A stretch of DNA of 62,015 nucleotides from Dechloromonas sp. Its GTDB lineage: Bacteria > Pseudomonadota > Gammaproteobacteria > Burkholderiales > Rhodocyclaceae. Position 1 is the first letter of the stretch; each line of letters starts with the position of its first letter. Position numbers and translations under genes: made by a program. Where the stretch lies: positions 1 to 62,015 of the forward strand of contig WBUO01000002.1 of the NCBI GenBank assembly GCA_008933675.1, written 5' to 3'. The notes under the pieces were generated by a model. That model had not been told where the DNA came from. It searched no databases and saw only the letters and a list, made by a program, of their open reading frames with translations. Shown here piece after piece: positions 11,632-20,418 of this stretch.

Positions 11632-12176
11632 TGAAGGTTACGGCAACGGCCATTCCCGACGTGCTGATCATCGAACCCCGGGTCTTTGGTGACGAACGCG
11701 GGTTCTTCTTCGAGAGTTTCAACCAGCGGCTTTTCAATGAAGCGGTTGGTCAAGACGTGGCATTCGTGCAGGACAACCATTCCAGAAGCAGCAAGAACGT
11801 TCTTCGCGGCTTGCATTACCAGTTGCCGCCCAAAGCCCAGGGCAAACTGGTTCGCGTCGTTCAAGGAGCGGTTTTCGATGTGGCCGTCGATATCCGCAAA
11901 GGCTCGAAGACCTACGGGCAGTGGGTTGGCGAGGTGCTGTCGGCGGAAAACAAGAAGCAACTCTGGATTCCCGCCGGATTGGCGCATGGTTTCCTGACCA
12001 TCAGCGAAACGGCCGAGTTCCTGTACAAGACGACTGATTACTACGCGCCCGAACTGGAACGGGCCATTCGCTGGGACGATCCGGATCTGGCGATTGAATG
12101 GCCACTGGAGGGGACTCCCCAGCTTTCGGGGAAGGATGTTTCGGGTAGTGCGTTTGCCAGCATCGGGAACCCCTGA
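11631..12176 (+). CDS. rfbC: dTDP-4-dehydrorhamnose 3,5-epimerase
   Basis: The 181-residue cupin epimerase inverts C3 and C5 of dTDP-4-keto-6-deoxyglucose. Motifs are PRVFGDERGFFFESF, the catalytic-histidine segment VLRGLHYQ, and WIPAGLAHGF. Length is normal. It is the last gene of the rfbBAC unit. The expected fourth gene rfbD (dTDP-4-dehydrorhamnose reductase) is missing here and was not found elsewhere in the window. Confidence 0.96.
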   Translation: MKVTATAIPDVLIIEPRVFGDERGFFFESFNQRLFNEAVGQDVAFVQDNHSRSSKNVLRGLHYQLPPKAQGKLVRVVQGAVFDVAVDIRKGSKTYGQWVGEVLSAENKKQLWIPAGLAHGFLTISETAEFLYKTTDYYAPELERAIRWDDPDLAIEWPLEGTPQLSGKDVSGSAFASIGNP

Positions 12177-12244
12177 TGCTCGCTGGCTTGTTCAGTTGAT
12201 GTGAGCCTTGTTTGCCACCACGGACGGATTATCCAGAAGCGACC

Positions 12245-14086
12245 ATGTTTGCCGTATTTAGAAAAATAAGCGCGTTGTTGGACCCCGCGGAGCGCCGGCG
12301 TGCTCGTCTGCTATTCATGCTGATGTTGCTTGTCGCCTTGGTCGAGGTTTTCGGCGTTGCCTCGATAATGCCGTTTGTCGCCTTGCTGTCCAATCCGGAA
12401 GTCGTCGAGACCAACAAGTATCTGGCGGCAATTTATGCCTATTTCGCATTTGAGAGCACGACGCAATTCCTGACGCTTCTTGGCGGGCTGGTCTTTACGT
12501 TATTCCTTTCCAGTCTGGCACTGAAGGCGCTGAGTACTTACGCCATTCTCACTTTTTCCAGCATGCGCTCGCATGCCTTCTCCTACCGCTTGCTCGAAGG
12601 CTATCTCAGCAGCCCCTATCAGTTTTTTCTCGGGCGGAACACGGCCGAGTTGAGCAAGACCTTGTTCTCCGAAGTTTCCGAGGTGGTCAGCGGTATCCTG
12701 ATGCCGGCGCTTCGGCTTTGTTCCGGCGGCATTGTTGCTCTGCTGATGATCATCTTGCTGCTGGTGGTGGAACCGGTTCTGACACCGGTCGTAGGTCTCG
12801 TGGTCGGCGGCGGATTTGCCGCGTTGTATCTGTTTACGCGGCGCTATCTGCAGCGCATCGGTGAATTGTGCGTCAGTGAAAACCGGGCTCGCTTCATTGC
12901 TGCCAACGAGGCCTTGGGTGGAATCAAGGAACTGCGCCTGATGGGGCGAGAGCCCGCCTATCTCAAGCGCTTCGGCGCCGCTTCCGAGCTGTATGCACGG
13001 CATCAGGCAATCAGCAAGGCAACCGGAGACTTGCCGCAGTTTGCCATTCAGGCGATTGTTTTCGGGGGTGCCCTGAGCCTGCTTATTTACTTGTCGATGG
13101 CGGGAAACAAGCTTCAGGAAGCATTGCCGTTGATTGCCCTGTTCGCTTTTGCCGGATATCGCTTGCTGCCGGCATTTCAGGAAATATTCCGGAACAGCAC
13201 GCAACTGAAGTTCTATGGCGCAGCGTTGGCCAATCTTCACCGTGACTTGACCTTGACCTCGGGCTACGTTGCCGCCCAAGGTGCTCGGCCAAGCCCCGAT
13301 GTTGTCAGATTGAATGGTGATATCGAGGTCCGGGATCTCAGCTTCTCTTTTCCGGGGAGTGAGTCAAATACCCTGGAAGGGGTCAATATGTGCATTCCGC
13401 AGGGGAGTTGCGTCGGCTTCGTCGGTACTACGGGCGCCGGGAAGAGCACGATGGTTGATCTCATCCTTGGGCTGCTGGAGCCCGCATCCGGGAGCGTTTC
13501 CATTGCCGGTGTGCGGCTGACCGGCGAAAACCTCCCGCGCTGGCAACGCAACATTGGCTATGTACCGCAGAGCATCTATCTTTCCGACGCCTCTGTGGCG
13601 GAAAATATCGCATTCGGTATCGAACCGGCCGAAATCGACTACGCCGCGGTCGAAAAGGCAGCAAAGGCAGCGCATATCCATGAGTTCATCGTTGACCAGC
13701 TGCCGGATGGTTATCTTACGGCGGTCGGCGAGCGGGGCATCAGGCTGTCAGGGGGGCAGCGTCAGCGTCTGGGGATTGCCCGGGCGCTTTATCATGACCC
13801 TGATGTGATCGTTTTTGATGAGGCGACCAGTGCCCTGGACAATACGACCGAAGCGGCAGTCATGGAGGCGGTAAATGAACTGGCCGGCGGGAAGACGATC
13901 ATCATGATTGCGCATCGTCTGAGTACAGTGCAGCGGTGCAGCCGGATTTTCCTGTTCAACCGGGGCAAGCTGACGGCCCAGGGCGATTATCGGGAACTTC
14001 TGGCCTCATCGAGCGAATTTGCCGAGATGGTCAGGTCAAGCACGGCAGCGAACGGTCAGGAACAGGCTCAAACCGAAACCAGCTGA
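12245..14086 (+). CDS. ABC transporter with fused membrane and ATPase domains, PglK-like glycolipid flippase candidate
   Basis: The 613-residue half-transporter has about six membrane helices in residues 20-330, followed by a nucleotide-binding domain. That domain has Walker A GTTGAGKST (394-402), signature LSGGQRQRLGIARAL, Walker B VIVFDEATSALD and the switch histidine in MIAHRLST. Size and layout match PglK/WlaB, which flips lipid-linked oligosaccharides, and the location in a glycan island supports that role. ATG 12245 is chosen over an upstream in-frame ATG at 12212. Lipid A or peptide export is the alternative. Homodimer function at the inner membrane is expected. Confidence 0.85.
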   Translation: MFAVFRKISALLDPAERRRARLLFMLMLLVALVEVFGVASIMPFVALLSNPEVVETNKYLAAIYAYFAFESTTQFLTLLGGLVFTLFLSSLALKALSTYAILTFSSMRSHAFSYRLLEGYLSSPYQFFLGRNTAELSKTLFSEVSEVVSGILMPALRLCSGGIVALLMIILLLVVEPVLTPVVGLVVGGGFAALYLFTRRYLQRIGELCVSENRARFIAANEALGGIKELRLMGREPAYLKRFGAASELYARHQAISKATGDLPQFAIQAIVFGGALSLLIYLSMAGNKLQEALPLIALFAFAGYRLLPAFQEIFRNSTQLKFYGAALANLHRDLTLTSGYVAAQGARPSPDVVRLNGDIEVRDLSFSFPGSESNTLEGVNMCIPQGSCVGFVGTTGAGKSTMVDLILGLLEPASGSVSIAGVRLTGENLPRWQRNIGYVPQSIYLSDASVAENIAFGIEPAEIDYAAVEKAAKAAHIHEFIVDQLPDGYLTAVGERGIRLSGGQRQRLGIARALYHDPDVIVFDEATSALDNTTEAAVMEAVNELAGGKTIIMIAHRLSTVQRCSRIFLFNRGKLTAQGDYRELLASSSEFAEMVRSSTAANGQEQAQTETS

Positions 14087-14772
14087 AACAGGAGGCCCTT
14101 GGGTAAAAGGGTAAAAACGGATGACTAGCATCCGCGGAGTTCTGTATCAATCTGGGCTTCCCGAGGACTCAGGCAGGCAGACAAAATCGGAGCTGTCGCT
14201 CCGGAGGAGGTTGGGGGCCAAACTAGGGACAAGTGATCAAGGAGTTCGCCAGGAAGAGGCGAAGGGTAGGGGGAAGGTGGTAGCCGTGATTGGCGCCAGC
14301 GGCCGCGTGATCCAATCGGGGGGCGTACGGATCTGATCAATCGTTGACTGCGTTGCGCGGTGCGGGACATCCCGCAGGGCGGACACCCTTGGGAAGTCGA
14401 AATCGAATACGCGGAGGTGTTCGTGTCACCGTCGAGTGTGCGACAGGAAGCGCTATCGTTTGTGGAACCCGCGGCGCATGGGCGACGCCGCGTTGCCCAT
14501 CAGTCTTCCGGAAGTTGTATCGCCACACGCCGATCAATGTCGTGACACGGATACCGGGTTGTCCCCGGCATTCGGTCAAGGAGCTCGAGGAGGCATTCTT
14601 GGTCGCGATGATGGCAGACCCGTCGCCCCCTAGTTTGCTGCCAGGAATTCGTTCTCTAGCTGATCGCCATGGGGACGGGTTTTATTGCTGTTGCGCGGAA
14701 TGGACTGCCGACCCCCTCCATCGTCTTTGTCCGTTTCCATATCGCGCAGATGTTGAGGATTCTAAGGATTCT
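14087..14772. other. 686-base intergenic stretch without a recognisable gene
   Basis: This lies between the convergent ends of the ABC transporter gene and the legionaminic operon. Short open frames exist in several frames on both strands, the longest about 144 codons at 14344-14778. None shows a ribosome site, a domain or a protein-like composition I recognise. Base composition is like neighbouring DNA. It may be decayed coding sequence left by island assembly. I see no intact intrinsic terminator; a weak CCCTT/AAGGG pair sits at 14096-14111. Confidence 0.4.
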
Positions 14773-15540
14773 CTATAACGAAAACCCGTCATCCACCACC
14801 AGATTCTGCCCGTTGATTGCTTCAGACGACGCGGAGAGCAGGAAAACAAGCGCCCCACAAATGTCCGTGGCACGGAGCATGCCCTTGCTTCCGGCATGCC
14901 GGTTGTAGTTCTCCAGAAATTGGCTCGGTTGCCCATCTTCTATACCGCCTGGCGACAGCGCATTGCATCGTAACCCGGCTTTTTTATAGTACTGGGCAAA
15001 ATACTTCGTCAGATGCACTACAGCTGACTTGATTGCTGCGTACTCGATTGGCATGGTCATCGGTGAGCCCTCGTATACCTCGAATCGAGGAGCCATGACC
15101 CCGTATATTGACGACATATTGACGATATTTCCGCCCCCGGCTTTCACGAAGTGGGCTGCGAACTGTTGGGCAACGAGGAAATAGCCGCCGAGGTGGAGGG
15201 AAACGTTTTCACAAAAGTCCTCAAACTGAACCTCCTCCAACTTGCGACCGTAGTTGCGGTTGCGTGGGTAGGCGTTATTCACAACCGCATCAATCCGTCC
15301 ATGGTGCGCCAAGACTTCCGCAATCAGCCGCTGCACCGATTCTTGTCGGGTAATGTCGAGCTCGACGAAGTCGGCCGCCAGTCCCTCGCCATGCAACGTC
15401 TCTGCCGCTTTTGTGCCCGCCTCACGCGAAATGTCGGCGATCACGGTGACACCGCCTTCTCTGCCAATGGCGCGACAAAACGATTGGCCGAGCAACCCGG
15501 CCCCGCCAGTAACAACGACAACTTTCCCCTTCAGCAGCAT
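14773..15540 (-). CDS. Short-chain dehydrogenase/reductase, PtmA-like, nonulosonate cluster
   Basis: The 255-residue classical SDR has TGGAGLLGQSF for cofactor binding, NNAYPRN in place of the usual NNAG, Ser in MSSIYG and the catalytic pair YAAIK. It ends with the family's NGQNLVVDDGFSL. It resembles PtmA dehydrogenases of Campylobacter-type legionaminic acid clusters, which are proposed to act early in GDP-GlcNAc supply, though their reaction is not settled. It is the last gene of the minus-strand operon, 20 bases after the aminotransferase and behind a strong GGAGGGAGGGG ribosome site. An alternative role is oxidation or reduction of a nonulosonate side chain. Confidence 0.82.
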   Translation of the reverse strand: MLLKGKVVVVTGGAGLLGQSFCRAIGREGGVTVIADISREAGTKAAETLHGEGLAADFVELDITRQESVQRLIAEVLAHHGRIDAVVNNAYPRNRNYGRKLEEVQFEDFCENVSLHLGGYFLVAQQFAAHFVKAGGGNIVNMSSIYGVMAPRFEVYEGSPMTMPIEYAAIKSAVVHLTKYFAQYYKKAGLRCNALSPGGIEDGQPSQFLENYNRHAGSKGMLRATDICGALVFLLSASSEAINGQNLVVDDGFSL

Positions 15541-15560
15541 GATGCCCCTCCCTCCGGGAC

Positions 15561-16913
15561 TTAATTGAATTGCCGGAAGACCGGACGGATCGCCGGCCCC
15601 TCGAGGTAAGAACCGACGCCATCCTCAAGCGCACGTCGGTAAACAGAAAGTGCCGCCCTGGCTGCTTTTCGGGTAAGGTCCAGCTCTTGTTCCCCATGCG
15701 AAAAACTGACCGCCATCCATGGCATGAGCACGCCGTGACGCACCATCTCTTGGCAGAAGAGGGTTCTCATATCCATCGACGGGACGCCCTGCGCATCGTG
15801 GGTAACGAAAGCAAGCGAGATATCCGGTCCTTCGATCCTGAACTGTTCTCCAACCCCGGCCTCAGCCGCCGCCTCCACCAACACCTGTCGTAGCTTTCGG
15901 CCATAGCTCCAGAGGTGATCGCAGACCGAAAGCTCCCGATAAAGTCGCACGGTCTCGATGAATGCGGCCAGCCCGCACATCTCGCCACCGTGCGTGGTTG
16001 ACAGGAGAAAGGTTCTTTCCTGGCCCTGACGGTCGATGGCGCCAACCGACATCACCTCGCGTCGTCCGGAAACTGCTGCCACCGAAAAGCCGTTGGCCAT
16101 CCCCTTGCCGAATGTGCATAAATCCGGCGTTACGCCGAAATATGCTTGGGCGCCTTGCAGATGCCAACGGAAGCCGGTAATCATTTCATCAAGGATGAAC
16201 AGCGCTCCCTCAGCTCGGCACAGCTCCTGAACCTGAACTAGGAAGTTGCCGGCGCGTTGCGGGCAACCTCCGCATTTTGGCTCGGCCGTAAGCGTCTCGG
16301 GACAGTTGCCGCAGGGCACCAGCGTCGTGGCCGGCTCAAGCATCACGCCTGCAATCTGCCCGGGGAATTCGTCAAACAGGCGCTTCAGTGACACGATATC
16401 GCCGTAGTCGAAGACTAGTGTCGCAGCCGCATGTCCGTCAGGAATACCACGCGTGATCGCCGTCGTACCGATGAACCAGTCGTCGAACGAGAAAAACGGA
16501 TGTTGCCGCGGAATGCAAACGTAACGGCGCCCGGTGTACGCGCGCGCTATCTTTACCGCAGCAGTGGTCGCGTTTGAACCGTTCTTCGCAAATTTCACCA
16601 TTTCCACCGACGGGATCAGGTCGACGAGAAGCTCTGCTGCCGCAAGCTCGACCGTCGACGCCCGGGTCAGGTTGTTTCCCTTTTCGATCGCCGCAAATGC
16701 CGCTGCGTTGACCTCAGGATTTGCGTAGCCCAACGTAACCGCGCGAAGCGCCATGCCATAGTCTAGGTAGCGCTTGCCATCGGGATCCCAAACATAAGCT
16801 CCTTTGCCCCCCTCAAGGATTGTTGGAGCATTGGCGGGAAACTGGTCCATGCCGCGCGAGTAGGTGTGCGCTCCTCCCGGAATTACGGCATTCAGGCGTT
16901 CCTGATAATTCAT
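15561..16913 (-). CDS. Class-III PLP aminotransferase with four-cysteine insert, glutamate-1-semialdehyde aminomutase-like
   Basis: The 450-residue enzyme looks like a glutamate-1-semialdehyde aminomutase (IPGGAHTYSRGMD, FAKNGSNATTAAVK, LDEMITGFRW). The PLP lysine is Lys270 in FGKGMANGF. An unusual insertion holds CxxC-x9-CxxC (Cys201, 204, 214, 217), likely a zinc knuckle. A hemL housekeeping role is unlikely, because it sits between LegF and the PtmA-like SDR and overlaps legF by 4 bases (ATGA). A transamination step on a sugar-nucleotide or nonulosonate precursor is inferred. The substrate is unknown. Confidence 0.82.
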   Translation of the reverse strand: MNYQERLNAVIPGGAHTYSRGMDQFPANAPTILEGGKGAYVWDPDGKRYLDYGMALRAVTLGYANPEVNAAAFAAIEKGNNLTRASTVELAAAELLVDLIPSVEMVKFAKNGSNATTAAVKIARAYTGRRYVCIPRQHPFFSFDDWFIGTTAITRGIPDGHAAATLVFDYGDIVSLKRLFDEFPGQIAGVMLEPATTLVPCGNCPETLTAEPKCGGCPQRAGNFLVQVQELCRAEGALFILDEMITGFRWHLQGAQAYFGVTPDLCTFGKGMANGFSVAAVSGRREVMSVGAIDRQGQERTFLLSTTHGGEMCGLAAFIETVRLYRELSVCDHLWSYGRKLRQVLVEAAAEAGVGEQFRIEGPDISLAFVTHDAQGVPSMDMRTLFCQEMVRHGVLMPWMAVSFSHGEQELDLTRKAARAALSVYRRALEDGVGSYLEGPAIRPVFRQFN

Positions 16914-17629
16914 AGATCCATTCCTTCATGTTTGGCCCGTAGCAACGCTTCCGCAGCAACGAAGTCCGAAAGTTCATCAATCTCGACAGCTTTGTAGCGA
17001 GGCACTTGCCAGCCAGTGGTGCGCGCGTGGTAGAAGCTTTTTTCGCGCAAGAAATCCTCGACATAGGATGCGTAGACCGATCCCTCGATAAACACCAAGG
17101 GCTCCAGCGTTTGCCTTCGCACGCCTGTCGGTTGCACCCCGAGATAAGGCTCAAGCAAACCATCCCCGTTGCGAAAGAGAAATGCTGGATGCATTGCCTC
17201 AACGGCACAAACACCGACGATGCTCCTCGCACCTTCGGTTGCAAACAGTTTCTCAAGCGCCCCGTCAATATCGGACGGCTCACGCAATGGCGAGGTCGGT
17301 TCAAGGAGAACGATGATGTCGAACGGCGTTCCCTGCGTCTCCGCATAGCGGATGGCGTGAATCACGACATCCGAGGACGAGGCCGTATCGGAGGCCAGTT
17401 CCGGTGGTCGCGTGAACGGCACATCGCCGCCGCACGCCTGCGCGGCCTCAGCAATATCATCACTATCGGTAGACACCCAGACGGCATCAACATAGCGCGA
17501 GGCGCGCCCGGCGGCGATGCTCCACCCAATCAGCGGCTTGCCGCAAAACTGCCGTGTATTTTTCCCCGGTAGCCCCTTGCTGCCGCTGCGCGCAGGCACA
17601 AGCGCGAGAACACTCTTGCCGTTAATCAT
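16910..17629 (-). CDS. legF: CMP-legionaminic acid synthase (acylneuraminate cytidylyltransferase family)
   Basis: The 239-residue enzyme activates a nonulosonic acid with CTP to give the CMP-sugar donor. The nucleotide-binding signature is LALVPARSGSKGLPGKN, followed by WVSTDSDDIAEAA and LLEPTSPLR. I start at ATG 17629 (MINGKSV). The open frame continues 62 codons upstream but only as a shadow of the preceding gene. It overlaps that gene by 8 bases and the next by 4. Specificity for legionaminic rather than neuraminic or pseudaminic acid is inferred from LegB/LegC/PtmE in the same operon. Confidence 0.9.
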   Translation of the reverse strand: MINGKSVLALVPARSGSKGLPGKNTRQFCGKPLIGWSIAAGRASRYVDAVWVSTDSDDIAEAAQACGGDVPFTRPPELASDTASSSDVVIHAIRYAETQGTPFDIIVLLEPTSPLREPSDIDGALEKLFATEGARSIVGVCAVEAMHPAFLFRNGDGLLEPYLGVQPTGVRRQTLEPLVFIEGSVYASYVEDFLREKSFYHARTTGWQVPRYKAVEIDELSDFVAAEALLRAKHEGMDL

Positions 17630-18671
17630 CTCGCGCCCCCTCTGTTGTTGCATTTGCGGCTGCGAGGTCAGCCGGACGTCCGACATCAAGCCAAGGTTCG
17701 TGCATCGGGAAGGCGATGGTGCGATGACCTTCGTGACGCAGGCGATCGAACAGCATCGGCATGTCGCAATATTCGTTCTTGACCAGAAGACCGATGGCTT
17801 GCGGCTCAAGCGCATAGATGCCGGCGTTGACGTAGCTACGGGAAACCGGCTTTTCCTCGAAACCGACGAGGTCTACACCGTTGAGCGTGACGACGCCGAA
17901 AGGATTCTGCCATTCGTGCATGCGGACAGCCATGGTCGCCGTGGCGTCATGGCGCAAATGGAAATCAAGCAGTTCCGAGTAGCGGATATCGGTCATCACA
18001 TCGCCATTGGTGACCACGATCGGCATATCGGGTGGCGGAATCAGTGAAAGAGCGCCGGCAGTGCCGATCGGCTCGTTTTCGTAGACGTACTGGATGTCGA
18101 CTCCCCAGCGGCTGCCGTCACCAAAGTATTCCTGAATCATTTCACCGAGATAATGGATGGAGAAGAGAAACCGGCTGAATCCATCTTCCTTCGCCCGCAG
18201 CACGATATGTTCCAGAATCGGCTTGCCGTTCACTGGCAGCAGCGGCTTTGGACAACTTTCCGTGTAAGGACGCAGCCGTGTGCCCTTGCCGCCGGCCATG
18301 ATTACCATCAGGTTTGAACGTGCCTCCCGCTCAAGCAGGTCGTCGAGTGTGTGCAGACCGACCACCGTCCGCCGTGCATCAACTACCGGAAGATGGTGCA
18401 CGCGGTTGGCCGCCAGCAATTTTCCGATGCTCTCTCTGGGCATCTCTGGTGGGACGACCAGCGGGTCGCGATGCATGATGGATTCGACCTGACTATCAAG
18501 CCCCAGCCCCCGGAGCAGACCGCGGCGAATGTCACCATCGGTTACCGTGCCGAGGAGACATCGCGCGTCGTCGACCACCATCACGAACTGCGACCGCACT
18601 TCATTGAGTACGCTGAGTGCATGCCGGATCGAACCGCCGGGCGACATCAACACTTTTTCCCACTGTTTCAT
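17622..18671 (-). CDS. ptmE: CBS-domain nucleotidyltransferase, glucosamine-1-phosphate guanylyltransferase type
   Basis: The 349-residue protein has two CBS motifs (residues about 8-115, with GTVTDGDIRRGLL and LPVVDARRTVVGL). A sugar-phosphate nucleotidyltransferase domain follows, starting at VIMAGGKGTRLRPYT, with TNGDVMTD and FEEKPV. This matches PtmE of Campylobacter, which makes GDP-glucosamine and so commits GDP-linked rather than UDP-linked sugars to legionaminic acid. CBS domains suggest regulation by an adenine nucleotide. It overlaps legH by 4 bases and legF by 8. Confidence 0.88.
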   Translation of the reverse strand: MKQWEKVLMSPGGSIRHALSVLNEVRSQFVMVVDDARCLLGTVTDGDIRRGLLRGLGLDSQVESIMHRDPLVVPPEMPRESIGKLLAANRVHHLPVVDARRTVVGLHTLDDLLEREARSNLMVIMAGGKGTRLRPYTESCPKPLLPVNGKPILEHIVLRAKEDGFSRFLFSIHYLGEMIQEYFGDGSRWGVDIQYVYENEPIGTAGALSLIPPPDMPIVVTNGDVMTDIRYSELLDFHLRHDATATMAVRMHEWQNPFGVVTLNGVDLVGFEEKPVSRSYVNAGIYALEPQAIGLLVKNEYCDMPMLFDRLRHEGHRTIAFPMHEPWLDVGRPADLAAANATTEGARDD

Positions 18672-19309
18672 TTTTTCACCATATGGCGTGCCGGGACACC
18701 GGCCACATTCGCTCCGGCCGGCACGTTGGCCACCACCACAGCGCCAGCCGCAACCAGCGCCTTATCCCCGACCCGGAGACGTTGTACGACACAGGCACCG
18801 ACACCGACGTGCGCAAGCGCACCAACCTCGACTTCTCCGCAAAGAACCGCACGCGGCGCGATGTGCGAATGAGCACCGATAACGCAGTCGTGCTCGATGA
18901 TGGCGCCAGTATTGACGATCACATCCTCGTTAAGGCGCGCACCGGACTGGACCACTGCACCGGCCATTACCTGCACCCCCGCCGCCAGACGCGCTGAAAC
19001 TGCAACCGTGGCACGCGGGTGACAGAGCGTTGCAAAGACAAACCCCAGTTCCTTCAGCCGCGCATGGACGCGAGCACGCAATAACGGCACGCCAACTGAA
19101 CCAATACCGTTGACGAGTTCGACGGCCGACGGCGTTATACGCTCAAGCACGTCGTCACCACCGAGAATGGGGATTCCGCCGCAGTCCTTTGCCCAAAGCG
19201 CCGGGTTACTGTCGACAAAGCCCAGCACTTCTCGTCCCTGCTCACGCACAAAATCAAGCAGCACTCGGCCGTGGCCGCCTGCGCCGACGATAATCAATGG
19301 CAAGGTCAT
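18668..19309 (-). CDS. legH: Sugar O/N-acetyltransferase, LegH / NeuD / PglD family
   Basis: The 213-residue protein has an N-terminal Rossmann-like substrate domain (LIIVGAGGHGRVLLDF) and a left-handed beta-helix of hexapeptide repeats ending in GVPARHMVKK. The presumed catalytic histidine is in IIEHDC. It should acetylate the 4-amino group of the LegC product to give the 2,4-diacetamido-trideoxy sugar. ATG 19309 is used, since the extra 20 codons upstream lie in legI. It overlaps legI and ptmE by 4 bases each. Confidence 0.88.
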   Translation of the reverse strand: MTLPLIIVGAGGHGRVLLDFVREQGREVLGFVDSNPALWAKDCGGIPILGGDDVLERITPSAVELVNGIGSVGVPLLRARVHARLKELGFVFATLCHPRATVAVSARLAAGVQVMAGAVVQSGARLNEDVIVNTGAIIEHDCVIGAHSHIAPRAVLCGEVEVGALAHVGVGACVVQRLRVGDKALVAAGAVVVANVPAGANVAGVPARHMVKK

Positions 19310-20382
19310 GGATCGATCTGCTCCTCGGCAACATAGTTTCGCGTTGCGGGTTTGCCCAGTCGATCCCAATAGAGCATCGGCGACACGCCGCTACCCGGAC
19401 GCTTGCAGACCAGATTGGCCTCGGTTAGCAACTCACCGGCACGCAAATCGGTAGACACTGTGAGGCTGCGTCGAGCCACGGCACGGTTCGGCATCTCGGA
19501 TGGAGAGGGGATCTTGATGCCGCTGCCGAGCGCTAATTCAATATCGCGCACTGCGCCGATCATTGCCGCCAGTTCGTCTGGCTCGAGCGAGGCGCGGTGA
19601 TCAGGTCCCGGGAGCTCACGATCAAGCGTAAAGTGCTTTTCCAGCACGACCGCACCGCGTGCCACCGCCGCGACCGGCACGTGGATGCCGGCGGTGTGAT
19701 CGGAATAGCCGACTGGCAATCCAAACGCGGCATGCAAGGTGTCCATCGCGCGAAGATTGATCTCTCCAATCGGCGCCGGGTATTCGGTTGTGCAATGAAG
19801 CAATGTCACTTGCTTAGATAACAGTGCCTGGGCAGCCGGGGAGGCGAAAGCAGCGGCAAAACTGTCTGCCCCGCGCGGAACCGATTTTGCTTCAAGCATG
19901 CCAAAAGCCAGCACGCCGAGCGCAGCTTCAACATCGGCCAGCGTCGCCATTCCGGTTGACAGGATGATGCGGCAACCGGTGCGTGCAATTCTTAGCAGGA
20001 AGGGGGCATTGGTTATTTCTCCCGATGGGATTTTGACCGTTTGCATGTCTAGTTCGCGCACCAGAAAATCAAGGCTCACGGCATCAAAGGGGGTCGACAG
20101 AAACTCAATGCCGCAGTCTGATGCATGCTGCTTCAGTTTTACGTGGTCAACAACCGAGAGTTCCAGCCGCTTGAGCATCTCAAACTGGGACTCCGAGGCG
20201 CCGGTAGTCTGTTGCTGGTAGGCCGCCTTCGCCGCGTCACGGCTAACGATCTCCGTCGCACGGAAGGTCTGGAACTTGACCGCATCCGCGCCTGCAGCCT
20301 GCGCCGCATCGATCAATGCCTTGGCCCTCTCCAGCGAACCATTGTGATTGACTCCGGCCTCCGCGATCACATAAATCGTCAT
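19306..20382 (-). CDS. legI: Legionaminic acid synthase (NeuB family)
   Basis: The 358-residue enzyme condenses a 2,4-diacetamido-trideoxymannose with phosphoenolpyruvate to give the nine-carbon acid. The NeuB barrel covers residues 1 to about 280 (VIAEAGVNHNG, KFQTF, KIPSGEITN, LLHCTTEYPAP, GYSDHTAG, EKHFTLD). A C-terminal SAF antifreeze-like domain follows (ARRSLTVSTDLRAGE). A run of ten G residues (C10 at 20386-20395 on the plus strand) ends 3 bases before its ATG, exactly where the ribosome site should be. Slippage there could alter translation. Confidence 0.93.
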   Translation of the reverse strand: MTIYVIAEAGVNHNGSLERAKALIDAAQAAGADAVKFQTFRATEIVSRDAAKAAYQQQTTGASESQFEMLKRLELSVVDHVKLKQHASDCGIEFLSTPFDAVSLDFLVRELDMQTVKIPSGEITNAPFLLRIARTGCRIILSTGMATLADVEAALGVLAFGMLEAKSVPRGADSFAAAFASPAAQALLSKQVTLLHCTTEYPAPIGEINLRAMDTLHAAFGLPVGYSDHTAGIHVPVAAVARGAVVLEKHFTLDRELPGPDHRASLEPDELAAMIGAVRDIELALGSGIKIPSPSEMPNRAVARRSLTVSTDLRAGELLTEANLVCKRPGSGVSPMLYWDRLGKPATRNYVAEEQIDP

Positions 20383-20385
20383 ACT

Positions 20386-20395
20386 CCCCCCCCCC
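20386..20395 (-). repeat. G10 homopolymer in the legI ribosome-binding region
   Basis: Ten consecutive C on the plus strand (G10 on the coding strand) lie in the 36-base gap between the legG stop and the legI ATG, followed on the plus strand by GGGG. The G run supplies the only purine-rich ribosome site. It is the longest G/C mononucleotide run I noticed in the window. Confidence 0.85.
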
Positions 20396-20418
20396 GGGGC
20401 CGCTCAGTGGCAGTTTGC

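Noticed and set aside
14344-14778. A 144-codon open frame in the unassigned region
   Set aside because: No ribosome site, odd Cys/Pro/Arg-rich composition and no recognisable domain. Kept only as part of the intergenic note.
15561-16913. Housekeeping hemL (glutamate-1-semialdehyde aminomutase)
   Set aside because: The Cys4 insert and operon position between LegF and a PtmA-like SDR point to a sugar pathway instead.
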